Virus record (IMG/VR): IMGVR_UViG_3300032160_001448 | Coordinates: 1-22,399 of that record | Length of the DNA: 22,399 nucleotides | Source: a virus | Reading direction: 5' to 3' (one strand) | In this document: positions 7,300 through 15,624 of the stretch, in pieces | How the letters are laid out: every line of letters begins with the position of its first letter | Numbering within the stretch: the first letter of the stretch is position 1 | The notes under the pieces: generated by a model | The model's database searches: none | The model's input: only the letters and a program-made list of their open reading frames with translations | What the model was told of the DNA's origin: nothing | Translations under genes and position numbers: made by a program

Positions 7300-10014
7300 C
7301 TAAGTACCCAGAAATCTCGCTCGCGCGGCTCTCTTATCGAGCGGCAGGGCGTAGCCGATCAGGCACAACTGATCGAGTGCAAACAGCGCCACCGATTCCA
7401 TTCCTGCCGCTAACGCCAGCTTGCGTTCCCGGGCCCACGGCGTGGTGTAATCGCCGACGCCCACCAGATGGCTGCTCTGCGACGCCGGAAAACCGAGCTC
7501 CTGCGGCAACTGGATCGACTGGCGCGCCAAATCCAGATTGCGATCGCCGGTGTAAGTAAAGTTCTCGGTCTTAAGACAAGCCAAATTCGCGGCCGTCCAG
7601 TAGGTTGTCGGGTAGTTGATCAATGTGTTCAACGGCGTGTTATTGACATCCGGCGGATACAGCACCTCAAACTTCGTATCTGGCGCTGACTGCCGGACAA
7701 AAGTCATGATCGCCTGGGTGAATTGGCCGATTATACCTGGCAAGAAAGCACACTCGTCTGGATAGGAGGCCGGGTCGGCATTCTGGCTGGGAATAACCGC
7801 CATCGCATGCCCGTAATCTGTCTGAAAGGCCGAGGTCGTGTGGGCGTCATAAAACGGCATGCCGCCATGTGCCGCCGTGTACCACCACTGAACCTCGCCG
7901 AATTGCAGATACGGCGGAACGCCTGCCTCCAGCATGATCTGCGCCATGTCGAGGTACGCCTGCTCCCAGAACGCCGTGCTCTCTGGTCCGAAGTTGGTTT
8001 GTAAAGCTGGCGTGCTTACTGTGCAGGCGGTGCCGTCCGGATAACGTTGAGCAATTCCCGCGCCAGTGCTCTGGTCCCCGTTACCGAGTTCCATGCTGAA
8101 TGCCGCGGTGGCGCTGATGCCATAACCTTTCAGGGCCTTGAAAAAGCTAAGACTCCAGTCCCGGGCCGCGCGGTTGATCCGCGGCACGGCGGTCAGATCC
8201 GTGACCCATGTTCCATCTTGACCGCCCGAAAGCGAGCTCGTCGCCAGACTGGCAGTGAACTGCGTACTGTTGGTATTGACGCCTAGACCAATGCTGTTGC
8301 CGCTTGATCCCAAAAGCCGTGAAGTGATCGTGAGGCTGGCGCCGCTGGCTTGAGCCCACACCTCGCTCGAGCCCGCGTTGATCAACAGTTCGAAGCAGGT
8401 GGCGATGCTTTCCGCCGTGTCGCCGATCAGATTCCAGTGCAGCAGCGCCGTACCGTCGAGTTCAACCTCGGTCTTCCCACCGGAGCCAAACTCCGGCTGT
8501 CCCGCGAAAGTGATCGTCGCCGATGCGTACTGGTTCCCTTGGCACGCCAGCTCATAGAACAGTAGCGCTCCCGCATAGTGGTTCAATCGGCCCCGCAATC
8601 CCAAGGTGTCGACCAGCCACGCGGTTCGTTCAGGGGCGAGCGCCAGAGAATGGTTTGTATCCCAGTCCGTCGCCGCCGCTGTCGTGGGCATCGCGCTGAA
8701 CGTCGGCAGATCGCTTGCCGGCACGGCGACCTCCAGAAAGTCGAAGTACACCGAGGTGCCTGCCGTTCCGGAATGGGTCACGCTGACGATATGTGTGACC
8801 GCCGCAGTCTGTTGCCCCAGCGATACCCGCATCAGCACATCTTCGCCTCCCAGCGCCAGGCTGATTACGATCAGCGCGCCGTCGTCTACCTGCACCGTGG
8901 CCTGTCCACCGCCCGTTAGTGCCCGCGTGCCTAGATACAAGATGTGGGCAAACGTCGAAACATAGGAGCAGGCGACGGCAGAGCCTGGCGTTGTCGTCGA
9001 GTGTATGGAACCGCCCGAGTAGTTTCCTATCTCGGACACCCAGCTGCCGGTGTAGGTGAGCGTCGGGGAATCGTCTTCGATCCGGCGGCTGCCAGGCCCC
9101 GCTACTTGATATTGCTGGCCGGTCCCGGTCACGGTCCAATTCGACACGACCACTGAGAATTCGCCTCGTTGAAAATCCGCCGTCTGCACGTCCGCCGCCC
9201 AGGTCCATCGCAACTTCCGAATGTTCGTTAGATTTGCGGCGGGAATCGGGACGCCGTTCAAATCCGTCAGGTTTGCAAAGTCGAGACTCACTTGCCACGC
9301 GGCAGGCGACACACCGTCCTGGAACAACGCGGAAGCCGGTTCCCAGGATTCTGTTCCGGCACCATGCACGGTCCCATACACGCCAATCCGGTTTCCGTTT
9401 GATCCCGGCACTCCGAAATACGTGAGCGTAATCGTCGGACCGTCCGCCGCGGCGCTAACCAGGCCGGTTTGCTGATTCGCGGTGATAATGCCGGCTAAAG
9501 CCGCCGCCGCGCTGCTCAGAGTATCTCCGGGCACAAACTGGTAATTGTAGTGCTGGCCCAGCCATGCCAGTTCGATATAGTCTCCGGCTGTTGGCGTGCC
9601 CTGCAATTCGAAGTGCCTTGTGGCAGGAACCGCGCCCGACAATGCCGTCGCATACTGCAGTAAAGGGACTTCGTAGATCTGTTCCCCGCCGCCGTTGTCC
9701 GCCCAGATCCTGAGATGGGGCCATGCTACCGTCGGATACCACGTAGAATCAAAACCGATGCAGTTAGTGCGGACTTCCTTGTAAGACAGCCGCAATCCAC
9801 TCAGGTTTCCGTCGGGAAGATTACGCAGGGCAGGGTATTCGAAGACGTCGTCCCGGTTCCATTCGAGCACCGCCCAGTCGAATTGGCTCCGCCAGCAACC
9901 GGAAACCGTGAATCCAGTCGGGCTCGTCTCGCTCAAGGCCGCGATCGCCGATGGCTCAAAGAAGTAACACTGCAGATCCCGGTCGGGACGGAGTTTGGAC
10001 AGTGTATCGCCCAT
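7300..10014 (-). CDS. Tail-tip protein with C-terminal GH-like TIM barrel
   Basis: A 904-residue virion protein, last gene of the operon; its ATG overlaps the hub stop codon by one base (TGATG), indicating coupled translation. Seen in order: an N-terminal domain (1-130); a module at about 133-235 with DTLSSAAAALAGIITANQQT and GVPGSNGNRIGV; a beta-rich domain at about 319-435 (YTGSWVSEIG, VQVDDG, FDFLEVAVP) like a carbohydrate-binding jelly roll; a second copy of the first module at about 495-600 (DTAESIATCFELLINAG, LLGSSGNSIGLGV, LSGGQDG); and a TIM-barrel-like end at about 606-890. Possible catalytic acids of the barrel are E707 in QFGEVQWWY and E783 in KFEVLYPP. RcGTA and related tails also end with a glycosidase-like barrel protein (gp15, GTA TIM domain), which supports host-surface glycan recognition or hydrolysis. 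Whether it is enzymatically active is inference. Confidence 0.7.
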   Translation of the reverse strand: MGDTLSKLRPDRDLQCYFFEPSAIAALSETSPTGFTVSGCWRSQFDWAVLEWNRDDVFEYPALRNLPDGNLSGLRLSYKEVRTNCIGFDSTWYPTVAWPHLRIWADNGGGEQIYEVPLLQYATALSGAVPATRHFELQGTPTAGDYIELAWLGQHYNYQFVPGDTLSSAAAALAGIITANQQTGLVSAAADGPTITLTYFGVPGSNGNRIGVYGTVHGAGTESWEPASALFQDGVSPAAWQVSLDFANLTDLNGVPIPAANLTNIRKLRWTWAADVQTADFQRGEFSVVVSNWTVTGTGQQYQVAGPGSRRIEDDSPTLTYTGSWVSEIGNYSGGSIHSTTTPGSAVACSYVSTFAHILYLGTRALTGGGQATVQVDDGALIVISLALGGEDVLMRVSLGQQTAAVTHIVSVTHSGTAGTSVYFDFLEVAVPASDLPTFSAMPTTAAATDWDTNHSLALAPERTAWLVDTLGLRGRLNHYAGALLFYELACQGNQYASATITFAGQPEFGSGGKTEVELDGTALLHWNLIGDTAESIATCFELLINAGSSEVWAQASGASLTITSRLLGSSGNSIGLGVNTNSTQFTASLATSSLSGGQDGTWVTDLTAVPRINRAARDWSLSFFKALKGYGISATAAFSMELGNGDQSTGAGIAQRYPDGTACTVSTPALQTNFGPESTAFWEQAYLDMAQIMLEAGVPPYLQFGEVQWWYTAAHGGMPFYDAHTTSAFQTDYGHAMAVIPSQNADPASYPDECAFLPGIIGQFTQAIMTFVRQSAPDTKFEVLYPPDVNNTPLNTLINYPTTYWTAANLACLKTENFTYTGDRNLDLARQSIQLPQELGFPASQSSHLVGVGDYTTPWARERKLALAAGMESVALFALDQLCLIGYALPLDKRAARARFLGT

Positions 10015-13004
10015 CAGAGTCGGATGATTACCGTGAGGTCGGCGCCTGGATAGGTTTGCCCCACGGATTGGACCGCCAGCGTGATCTGATCGCCCGCCGC
10101 CAGAGGCGGCAGATTTCGCCCGCTAACATCGTTGGAAATAGTCTCGTTTGCCTGAAACTCCAACTGGCAGTATGCCGACCCGTTAACGTTCAGTTGGAGT
10201 TGCACCGGCGCGTCGGCCGCTGCGCCGAGCACCGCGTAGACGTCTCCGACCGAGTGCGCCGCTTCAACCACCAGGGCCGGTGCCGCCGATTGGTCTACCG
10301 ACAGGAACCCGTCCACCTGAATCGAGTACTGACCGCCCGACAGCGTCCGTAAGCCGCTATCGACCGTGTGCGTCAGGCATGCGCTCGCCGTCGGACTGTT
10401 CCCTTTTTGGTTGGTAACGAACAGTTGCGCGCTCGCCACCCGCACGTCCGGAAGCGGTACGGGAAAGCTCCAGGTGCCGCTATAGGGGCTGCCAAAGAAT
10501 CCTTGCGCAAACCCAGCGATCGCCGTTTGGCCGGTCAGGTGAAAGACGGCTGCCTGCGCCGCGTGCGCGCTCGCTGGGCTGCTATGCACGCCTCTCTGAA
10601 CCGCATACTGAACCCCGCCCTCGGTAACAGCGGTGACCTCGAGTACCTCGCTTTCGATCTGCAAAACACCGCCGGCCTGGGCCGATCCTGCAACGTTCAG
10701 CGTCAAGGTCGTGTCGCTCGCCCCGATAGCGTCGGCGAGCGCGAAGCTGGTGGCGCCCTGCAGTTCGTCCCAATAGTAAACCGCCAGCGTCGCAGCTGAG
10801 ATCGTCTCCGTGTCGGTCAGGCCGCTGAAGGAGACTCCGCTCAACTCCAGCGTCCCGCCGCCCTTTCCAGCACCCAGGCCAAAGAACGGCGCCGGCGGCG
10901 CGGCGCTGTCGCTGAATCCGCTTCCCCCAATCTGCCACCGCGTCACTGTCGATAGCGCTGGAGGGCATTCCACGTTGGCCGCGTTCGCCGACCGCCCCGT
11001 CACCTGAACCGTTTCGCCTCCTTGATTGGGGACAACGAAGCTCACCGGGCTGCTCTTGGTCATTGCTCCAAAATGCCAACCCGATTCCGCCACCACGAAG
11101 TGGCTGGTCGCGTCCGGTTCGACGACCCAAGTTCCCGAGAGAGTCAGCATGGTCGCGTTGTTGCTCGCAATCGATGCCTCCTGCCCGGCGCCGGTCCCCC
11201 GCGTGACACGCGCCGTCATTCCCCGGTAGTTGTTTGGGTCCATCTCAAGGTTCTCATTGCCCACCGTGGTCGGCGAAAAGATCGTGGCCGCCATCTCCGG
11301 CTGGAGTTCCATGCGCCAATAGAAATTCGCATGGTCGAAATTCGTATCCGGCGGGGCAATCAATTGAGGCTGTGCGCCGCAATCGGTGAAGCTCGTCCCC
11401 ATCGTCTGGTCCGAGGCGATTCGTAACAACTCGGCAGGCGTTGTCCCGCGGTAGACATTGAAGCTGCTGGTGCCGGGAGCGAAACTGAGCCCCGTTAGCG
11501 TCACCGAAGACCTATCGCTCGCAATCACTGCCGTTACGATGAACGAAAGTGCGCCCTCGTCTCCCGCCGCATCCACGCCGGAAACCGCGTAGTACAAAAC
11601 CTGACTTGCCGCAAGTGTGCCGCCCGTTCCAATCGTCGCCGCCAGGCTCACCAGCGGCACGCCAGGTCCTGTTGCGGTCGCGGCCGCCGGCGCGACAAAA
11701 GTTGCAGCCAGGTTTGCCTGAATCGTCCCGTCGCTGCTCGTCGTGTCCGTCTCGCTAATGCCAAAGTCCACCAGTCCGTTCGCGTTCACCACGCTCCCCA
11801 GCAGGGGCCTCGGGATGCCAATGGTGGCTGTTCCCTGCTGGTTCGCGCCCGCTGCCGCGCTGTCTTGCCCATTCGAGTCGAGATACCAGGCATCGTCATG
11901 AATCTGCGCCGTAATTACTGCAGTCCGGTAGTTAGTTGACGGAGATATCTTGAGGACGCGAAATGGCTGCCGGTTGAAGCCTTCCTTTTGATACGTGACA
12001 GTGATCAGGTCCCCAGGCCGGATCCCGAAACCCTTGACGCTCGTCTCAAACTGGATATAGGTGTTGCCCCGCAGCGACTTGTCCAGGTTGAATTGGAGAA
12101 TTCGGGCGGCCTGGTCGTAATCGGGCAACCCAATCGCCATCAACGTGGCGGTCACTTGTTGGCCGGTCAGGGCCACATCGTCCGGATCCACGACCGTGTA
12201 ACTATCCTGCTGAAAGCCGTTCAGGTCGTCTTGAAAGTCTATGCTCAGAGAGTTCGGCGTGTCCGCGATGTTGCGCGATGAAACCACCACACTCGGCTCG
12301 CCCGTGGATTTCCGCAGGATTCCCGATACGCCCGTGGTCCCGTCGCCAAATTCGTAAACCGGCCATCCCCCGTTCAGCGATTCGGTGCTGTTGGACCAAG
12401 GGTTTTGCGTCGGCTGCTGTAGGGCGAGCGAGTTTTCGACGTTGATCTGCAAGACGCCCCCCGAACCGTAAGTCAAATACAGGCGTGAGGCATTGCGAAT
12501 TCCTCGAATCACATCGCCTGCGCTGCGCCTGTTCTGCAGTACCATGTTGCAGCGAAATCGGGAGATGCTAATGGCGTTACCGTTCAGATCCGTCGAGTTG
12601 ATTGACTCGTCGCAATACGCCGCTGCGGTCGCCAGGCTCGAGTAATCGATCTCGCTAGCCTGCCACCCGCTGCGCCGCAGTATGTCATGAAGAACCCAAA
12701 CGGGATTGCTGGTGAACTCGTCGCCTATTTTGTTCCCTTGCGCGTCATAGCTGGGCACCACCAGCCCTTGCACCAGAACCTGCACCGAAGGGAGCGAGAT
12801 CCCGTCGCTGATTTGATTCGGCACCACCACCGACAGGTACGCCATGCCGCCATAGGGATCTCCGGCCGGCTGACCGCTAGAGTTCAGGAAGTTGAGATCG
12901 AATGCGCCGTCTCGCGTTCCTAGCGTGGGAATGTTGTACCATCCGGTACCGGTCATATTCTGCCCGTTCACGCCGAGCGGAATCTGATAACCATTCGCCA
13001 GCAC
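10014..13004 (-). CDS. Tail hub/tail protein, C-terminal frame (Phage-tail_3-like)
   Basis: This 996-codon frame begins at a GTG with no ribosome-binding site. Its first residues, read back across the six-G run, complete the preceding frame as SIQG-VLTVLANGYQIPLGV, the G-x-I-x-G-V-x-x-V-x-x-N pattern usual in hub/tail-tip proteins. It is therefore most likely the C-terminal part of one protein of about 1293 residues. Residues about 95-375 look like the Phage-tail_3 type hub (CDESINSTDLNG, RFRCNMVLQNRRSAGDVIRGI, GFGIRPGDLITVTYQKEGF). Residues about 448-548 form an Ig/FN3-like domain (LYYAVSGVDAAGDEGALS, SSFNVYRG, TSFTDCG). The rest (about 555-996) is beta-rich and unidentified. Such proteins sit at the tail end below the distal-tail ring. 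The stop overlaps the start of the tail-tip gene. Confidence 0.75.
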   Translation of the reverse strand: MLANGYQIPLGVNGQNMTGTGWYNIPTLGTRDGAFDLNFLNSSGQPAGDPYGGMAYLSVVVPNQISDGISLPSVQVLVQGLVVPSYDAQGNKIGDEFTSNPVWVLHDILRRSGWQASEIDYSSLATAAAYCDESINSTDLNGNAISISRFRCNMVLQNRRSAGDVIRGIRNASRLYLTYGSGGVLQINVENSLALQQPTQNPWSNSTESLNGGWPVYEFGDGTTGVSGILRKSTGEPSVVVSSRNIADTPNSLSIDFQDDLNGFQQDSYTVVDPDDVALTGQQVTATLMAIGLPDYDQAARILQFNLDKSLRGNTYIQFETSVKGFGIRPGDLITVTYQKEGFNRQPFRVLKISPSTNYRTAVITAQIHDDAWYLDSNGQDSAAAGANQQGTATIGIPRPLLGSVVNANGLVDFGISETDTTSSDGTIQANLAATFVAPAAATATGPGVPLVSLAATIGTGGTLAASQVLYYAVSGVDAAGDEGALSFIVTAVIASDRSSVTLTGLSFAPGTSSFNVYRGTTPAELLRIASDQTMGTSFTDCGAQPQLIAPPDTNFDHANFYWRMELQPEMAATIFSPTTVGNENLEMDPNNYRGMTARVTRGTGAGQEASIASNNATMLTLSGTWVVEPDATSHFVVAESGWHFGAMTKSSPVSFVVPNQGGETVQVTGRSANAANVECPPALSTVTRWQIGGSGFSDSAAPPAPFFGLGAGKGGGTLELSGVSFSGLTDTETISAATLAVYYWDELQGATSFALADAIGASDTTLTLNVAGSAQAGGVLQIESEVLEVTAVTEGGVQYAVQRGVHSSPASAHAAQAAVFHLTGQTAIAGFAQGFFGSPYSGTWSFPVPLPDVRVASAQLFVTNQKGNSPTASACLTHTVDSGLRTLSGGQYSIQVDGFLSVDQSAAPALVVEAAHSVGDVYAVLGAAADAPVQLQLNVNGSAYCQLEFQANETISNDVSGRNLPPLAAGDQITLAVQSVGQTYPGADLTVIIRL

Positions 13005-13896
13005 CGTCAGGACCCCCCTGAATCGACCCGATGCCTAGCAGCACCTCCATCCGCGTCAGGTTGCCGTCGTTGCGTGCGAATACGACGGGTGGATTGTACC
13101 AGGCCGTTCCATGCGCCATCGGAACGTAGTCGTTGTAACGCGCCTGATTCACTGCCACAGCGGAGCTCGTCCAGTTCTTGCCGTAGCCTCGCACTGCAAT
13201 CACCGGAGGAATGTATTCAATTCCCGCGAATCGCGTGAACATCCCGCGGGCCTGGCAGTCTGTCGAGGTGTGCCCGCACGAGGTAAACGGCGCACCGTTA
13301 TTCAGGCTGCCACAGCCCCCTGGAAGGCCAGCCGAGTAACCGCACGGATAGTAAAGGGAGTAACTGCCCTCTGCGCCCCCATTGATGGCTTCCTGTTGTT
13401 GAGCGGGCGTTGACGGGAATGTCCAGGGGCACCGGCGCTGAATCCGTATTTCGGGCAGAAACATCCGCTGCAAGCTCATCCGGTTCGTCGCCGTTACGCG
13501 AAAGGTCGCTTCCTTGACTTGATCCGGAGGGTTACAGATCCCCTGGAACACTACGACGGCGTCCGTCAGCGGCGTGTTGTTGCGTAAATCGTAGAACACG
13601 AAGCTGACGGTAAGTTTCGCACCCCGGAAGCCCGTGCTCTGTTCAATTTCCGAAAAGTGTGAGTCCGCGTTGGCCAGCAGCAGCGTGATCGTCGGGCTCC
13701 CGTCGACACCCTGGTCGGAAGCGGTCTGAATATCGAACGCGCTGTGTTGCAGTACACGGGGGGCGTACGACGTGCCTCCAATGGCGATGCCGTGCGTGCA
13801 CCAATGTTCGCTTTCTCCGTTCGGCAGAGCACAGTCGAATATTACCAGCGGCGTGTCGGCGACCGCACACTCCTTCAACTCAGAGACTGTCTGCAT
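12877..13896 (-). CDS. Tail hub protein, N-terminal frame (DUF2163-like)
   Basis: A 339-codon frame whose first about 293 residues resemble DUF2163/RcGTA gp13-type hub proteins: TPLVIFDCALPNGESEHWCT, an early beta-barrel with SPTITLLLANADSHFSEIE and VVFQGICNPPDQVKEATFRV, and then an insertion rich in cysteine (RRCPW, YPCGYSAGLPGGCGS, SCGHTSTDCQARG) like the C-rich zinc/iron-cluster-type loop of that family. It ends with HGTAWYNPPVVFARNDGNLTR and MEVLLGIGSIQG. The last about 46 residues after Q293 are basic, low-similarity out-of-frame translation (SARRERAEYDRYRM). The true continuation is in the other frame, so this entry and the following large frame are one gene. It overlaps the end of the second Dit-like gene by 17 bases. 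Confidence 0.75.
   Translation of the reverse strand: MQTVSELKECAVADTPLVIFDCALPNGESEHWCTHGIAIGGTSYAPRVLQHSAFDIQTASDQGVDGSPTITLLLANADSHFSEIEQSTGFRGAKLTVSFVFYDLRNNTPLTDAVVVFQGICNPPDQVKEATFRVTATNRMSLQRMFLPEIRIQRRCPWTFPSTPAQQQEAINGGAEGSYSLYYPCGYSAGLPGGCGSLNNGAPFTSCGHTSTDCQARGMFTRFAGIEYIPPVIAVRGYGKNWTSSAVAVNQARYNDYVPMAHGTAWYNPPVVFARNDGNLTRMEVLLGIGSIQGGPDGAGEWLSDSARRERAEYDRYRMVQHSHARNARRRIRSQLPEL
13013..13018 (-). other. Six-G run at the frame change of the hub gene
   Basis: On the coding (minus) strand the hub reads CAG GGG GGT CCT in the upstream frame; the downstream frame needs CAG GGG GTC CTG. Removing one G, or a +1 or -2 ribosomal shift here, joins the two frames exactly where protein similarity passes from one to the other (after Q293). 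The cause may be a homopolymer sequencing error, a real inactivating insertion or recoding. No stop codon or stem-loop of the usual recoding type is seen next to it, so an indel is the simpler explanation. Confidence 0.65.
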
Positions 13897-14662
13897 AGAA
13901 TATAGTCACCGTTGCGGAGTGATGGTTCACGTCGGTGGAAGTGAAAGTGAACTCATCGTCGCGGAAGCGCGCGTTCTCATAAACCCCTCCCGCCGTTCCG
14001 GTTTTGTACGCCGACGGCGCCGGCTGAGCTTCCACCTGCGGCCCGAACACGCTGACTGTGGTTCCCGCCGGAAGTTCAATCCCGAATTCGATCGCGCTCG
14101 CCGCAGCGTCTCCCGTGCCGGCGATCTGAATGCGGCTCCACCGTGAGTTCAGCGCGGCCTGCACGGAGTTGCTTCCGAGCAACAGCCGTATCGTCAAGGG
14201 CTGCATGCTGAACGCATATACGCTGAAGCAGTACGTGTAACTGGCCGGCGCGTTCAGCGTCTGCGTCAGGGCCTGCGCCCCTTCTCCGCAGTTTGCCAGT
14301 TGCCACGCGCTGCTGCCGCCCAGCGGGTCCGTCACGCCGCCCGATACAGTCAGAAACGGCGCCGCCTGCCAGACCGTGTTGGTCAGATCCTCGCTCCAGC
14401 CGATCAGGTTCGCCGTCGGGTCAAGGAACGTGAAGGTGTTCAGTGACCCTTCCATAGCCGTGAAGAACTGCTGTAACGCACCTGACTCTGTATCGCTGAG
14501 ATTGGAATACTGCAGCTGCCACTCGACGGTTGCGCCGGCGGGGTCCGCCAGCTTGATGGAACTTCCGTCTGCCGCCGCATTCACCACGGTGCGCGGTCTT
14601 CGGCGCTTCACAACTGGAAATTGGCTCACTGCCCCGGTTACTAACTGCGGATATACATTCAT
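13880..14662 (-). CDS. Distal tail (DUF2460-like) protein with C-terminal beta-sandwich
   Basis: The start is placed at the ATG at 14662 (MNVYPQLVTG): GAGG lies 6 bases upstream and the preceding stop is two bases away; the longer open frame to 14755 has no support. It is 260 residues. Residues 1-85 are clearly related to the preceding gene product: YPQLVTGAVSQFP, then LSDTESGALQQFF and FTFLDP. This is the DUF2460/phage minor tail type domain of distal-tail ring proteins (RcGTA gp12). Unlike its neighbour it then carries about 130 residues of beta-sandwich (YTYCFSVYAFSMQPL, TTVSVFGPQVEAQPAPSAY) resembling carbohydrate-binding domains, before the terminal FRDDEFTFTSTDVNHH segment. It probably forms part of the tail-end ring, with the extra domain facing outwards. 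Confidence 0.7.
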   Translation of the reverse strand: MNVYPQLVTGAVSQFPVVKRRRPRTVVNAAADGSSIKLADPAGATVEWQLQYSNLSDTESGALQQFFTAMEGSLNTFTFLDPTANLIGWSEDLTNTVWQAAPFLTVSGGVTDPLGGSSAWQLANCGEGAQALTQTLNAPASYTYCFSVYAFSMQPLTIRLLLGSNSVQAALNSRWSRIQIAGTGDAAASAIEFGIELPAGTTVSVFGPQVEAQPAPSAYKTGTAGGVYENARFRDDEFTFTSTDVNHHSATVTIFYADSL

Positions 14663-14664
14663 GG

Positions 14665-15024
14665 CTACCCTCGGTTTTCCGTGACAGTAATCGAGGTCCC
14701 GCCGCGCATTTCTTCCACCGAAGTCAGGTCCATGGCATCGTCTGCGAAACTGCAATTGCTGTAAGTCTGGTTATCCCACGGGTCTGTGAAGGAGAAGCTG
14801 CCGAAACTTCCTTGGTTCAATTCCAGAAATCGCTCCAGTGCAGCCATTTCAGTCTCGTCCAGTTCGCTCAGGCAGATCACCCACCGGTGCAGTGGTCCGG
14901 CGCAATCCCGGTATCGCTGCTCGCTCCCATCCACAAATCGCGCTACCTGGTTCCGGAACGTGACCGCTTTGGTTGCCGGATACTGCGCGACCGCGCTGGT
15001 CTTTAGAGTTGGGAACGAAGCCAT
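14665..15024 (-). CDS. Distal tail (DUF2460/minor tail-like) protein
   Basis: A 119-residue protein, one base after the tape-measure stop (TGA-C-ATG), so presumably translated by coupling; no separate ribosome-binding site is apparent. The sequence SFPTLKTSAVAQYPATK, then HRWVICLSELDETEMAALER, FLELNQGSFGSFSFTDPWD and a final ITVTENRG fits a DUF2460/phage minor tail (lambda M-like) fold. This type of protein binds the end of the tail tube beneath the tape measure. Position between tape measure and hub agrees with the RcGTA gp11-gp12-gp13 order. It is a shorter paralogue of the next gene. Confidence 0.7.
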   Translation of the reverse strand: MASFPTLKTSAVAQYPATKAVTFRNQVARFVDGSEQRYRDCAGPLHRWVICLSELDETEMAALERFLELNQGSFGSFSFTDPWDNQTYSNCSFADDAMDLTSVEEMRGGTSITVTENRG

Positions 15025-15025
15025 G

Positions 15026-15613
15026 TCACAGGTCGCTAATCACGTCGTTGATCGTGCTCATGTTTAGCATCGCGCTGCGTACTGCCTGCGCGATGTCGCC
15101 GCTCCGGTCCAGAATAGACTGCGCATCCATCGCCTGTATGTTCACCGTCACTTGCGGCATTGGTGTTCCGCTCTGCCCGGCGCTGTTTCCATTTCCCGCC
15201 GCGGAGGAGCCGCTGGCTCCGAAGGAACCTGCAGCCGTCGAGGTCGGCAGCGGGGTATCGGCTAGCCGCGGCATCCCCAACTGGTCATAGTCCGCCGCCA
15301 CCAGTCCGTTCGGCGTATCCGCACTCATAAAGTCGATTGCAGAAGGCTGCTGGTACTTCTCGAGTTGAGGGGGAGCCGAACTGCCCCCGCCGAACAATCC
15401 CAACAGGCTGCTCACCAGCGGAACAATCCCAAGCCCGCCTTCTAAAAACGTCGTCAGTGCCGATTCGATAGTGCTCCCGGTCCCGCCCGTACTTTGTGCC
15501 GCGCTGTCCGCGCCGCCCTTAGTGCTCGTGCCCACGGGAGTCGCTTCGTAACCCTGGCCGTGAGGACCATCGCTTATCGGACCGGGCGCTGGGCTGGAAG
15601 CGGCGTCCGCCAA
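15026..15613 (-). CDS. Very short tail tape-measure-like protein
   Basis: 195 residues, reading from a TTG at 15613, eleven bases after the chaperone-extension stop; no in-frame ATG lies near. Residues 1-50 are flexible (G, S, T, A, P). A hydrophobic stretch follows (about 58-76, GGLGIVPLVSSLLGLFGG), as in tape measures that later enter the membrane. Another low-complexity linker (120-150) comes before the C-terminal block from 155 (VTVNIQAMDAQSILDRSGDI, AVRSAMLNMSTINDVI). That C-terminal block is the typical end of tape-measure proteins in siphophages and GTAs. Position directly after the frameshifted chaperone and before the Dit-like proteins is the classical tape-measure slot. The length is far below ordinary tape measures (often 600-2000 residues) but comparable to the short one of RcGTA, predicting a stubby tail. 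Confidence 0.65.
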   Translation of the reverse strand: MADAASSPAPGPISDGPHGQGYEATPVGTSTKGGADSAAQSTGGTGSTIESALTTFLEGGLGIVPLVSSLLGLFGGGSSAPPQLEKYQQPSAIDFMSADTPNGLVAADYDQLGMPRLADTPLPTSTAAGSFGASGSSAAGNGNSAGQSGTPMPQVTVNIQAMDAQSILDRSGDIAQAVRSAMLNMSTINDVISDL

Positions 15614-15624
15614 CGGGCTTTCGG

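Noticed and set aside
13880-13896. Overlap of the second Dit-like gene and the hub as a possible recoding site
   Set aside because: Both genes have plausible own starts and stops and no slippery sequence lies in the 17-base overlap.
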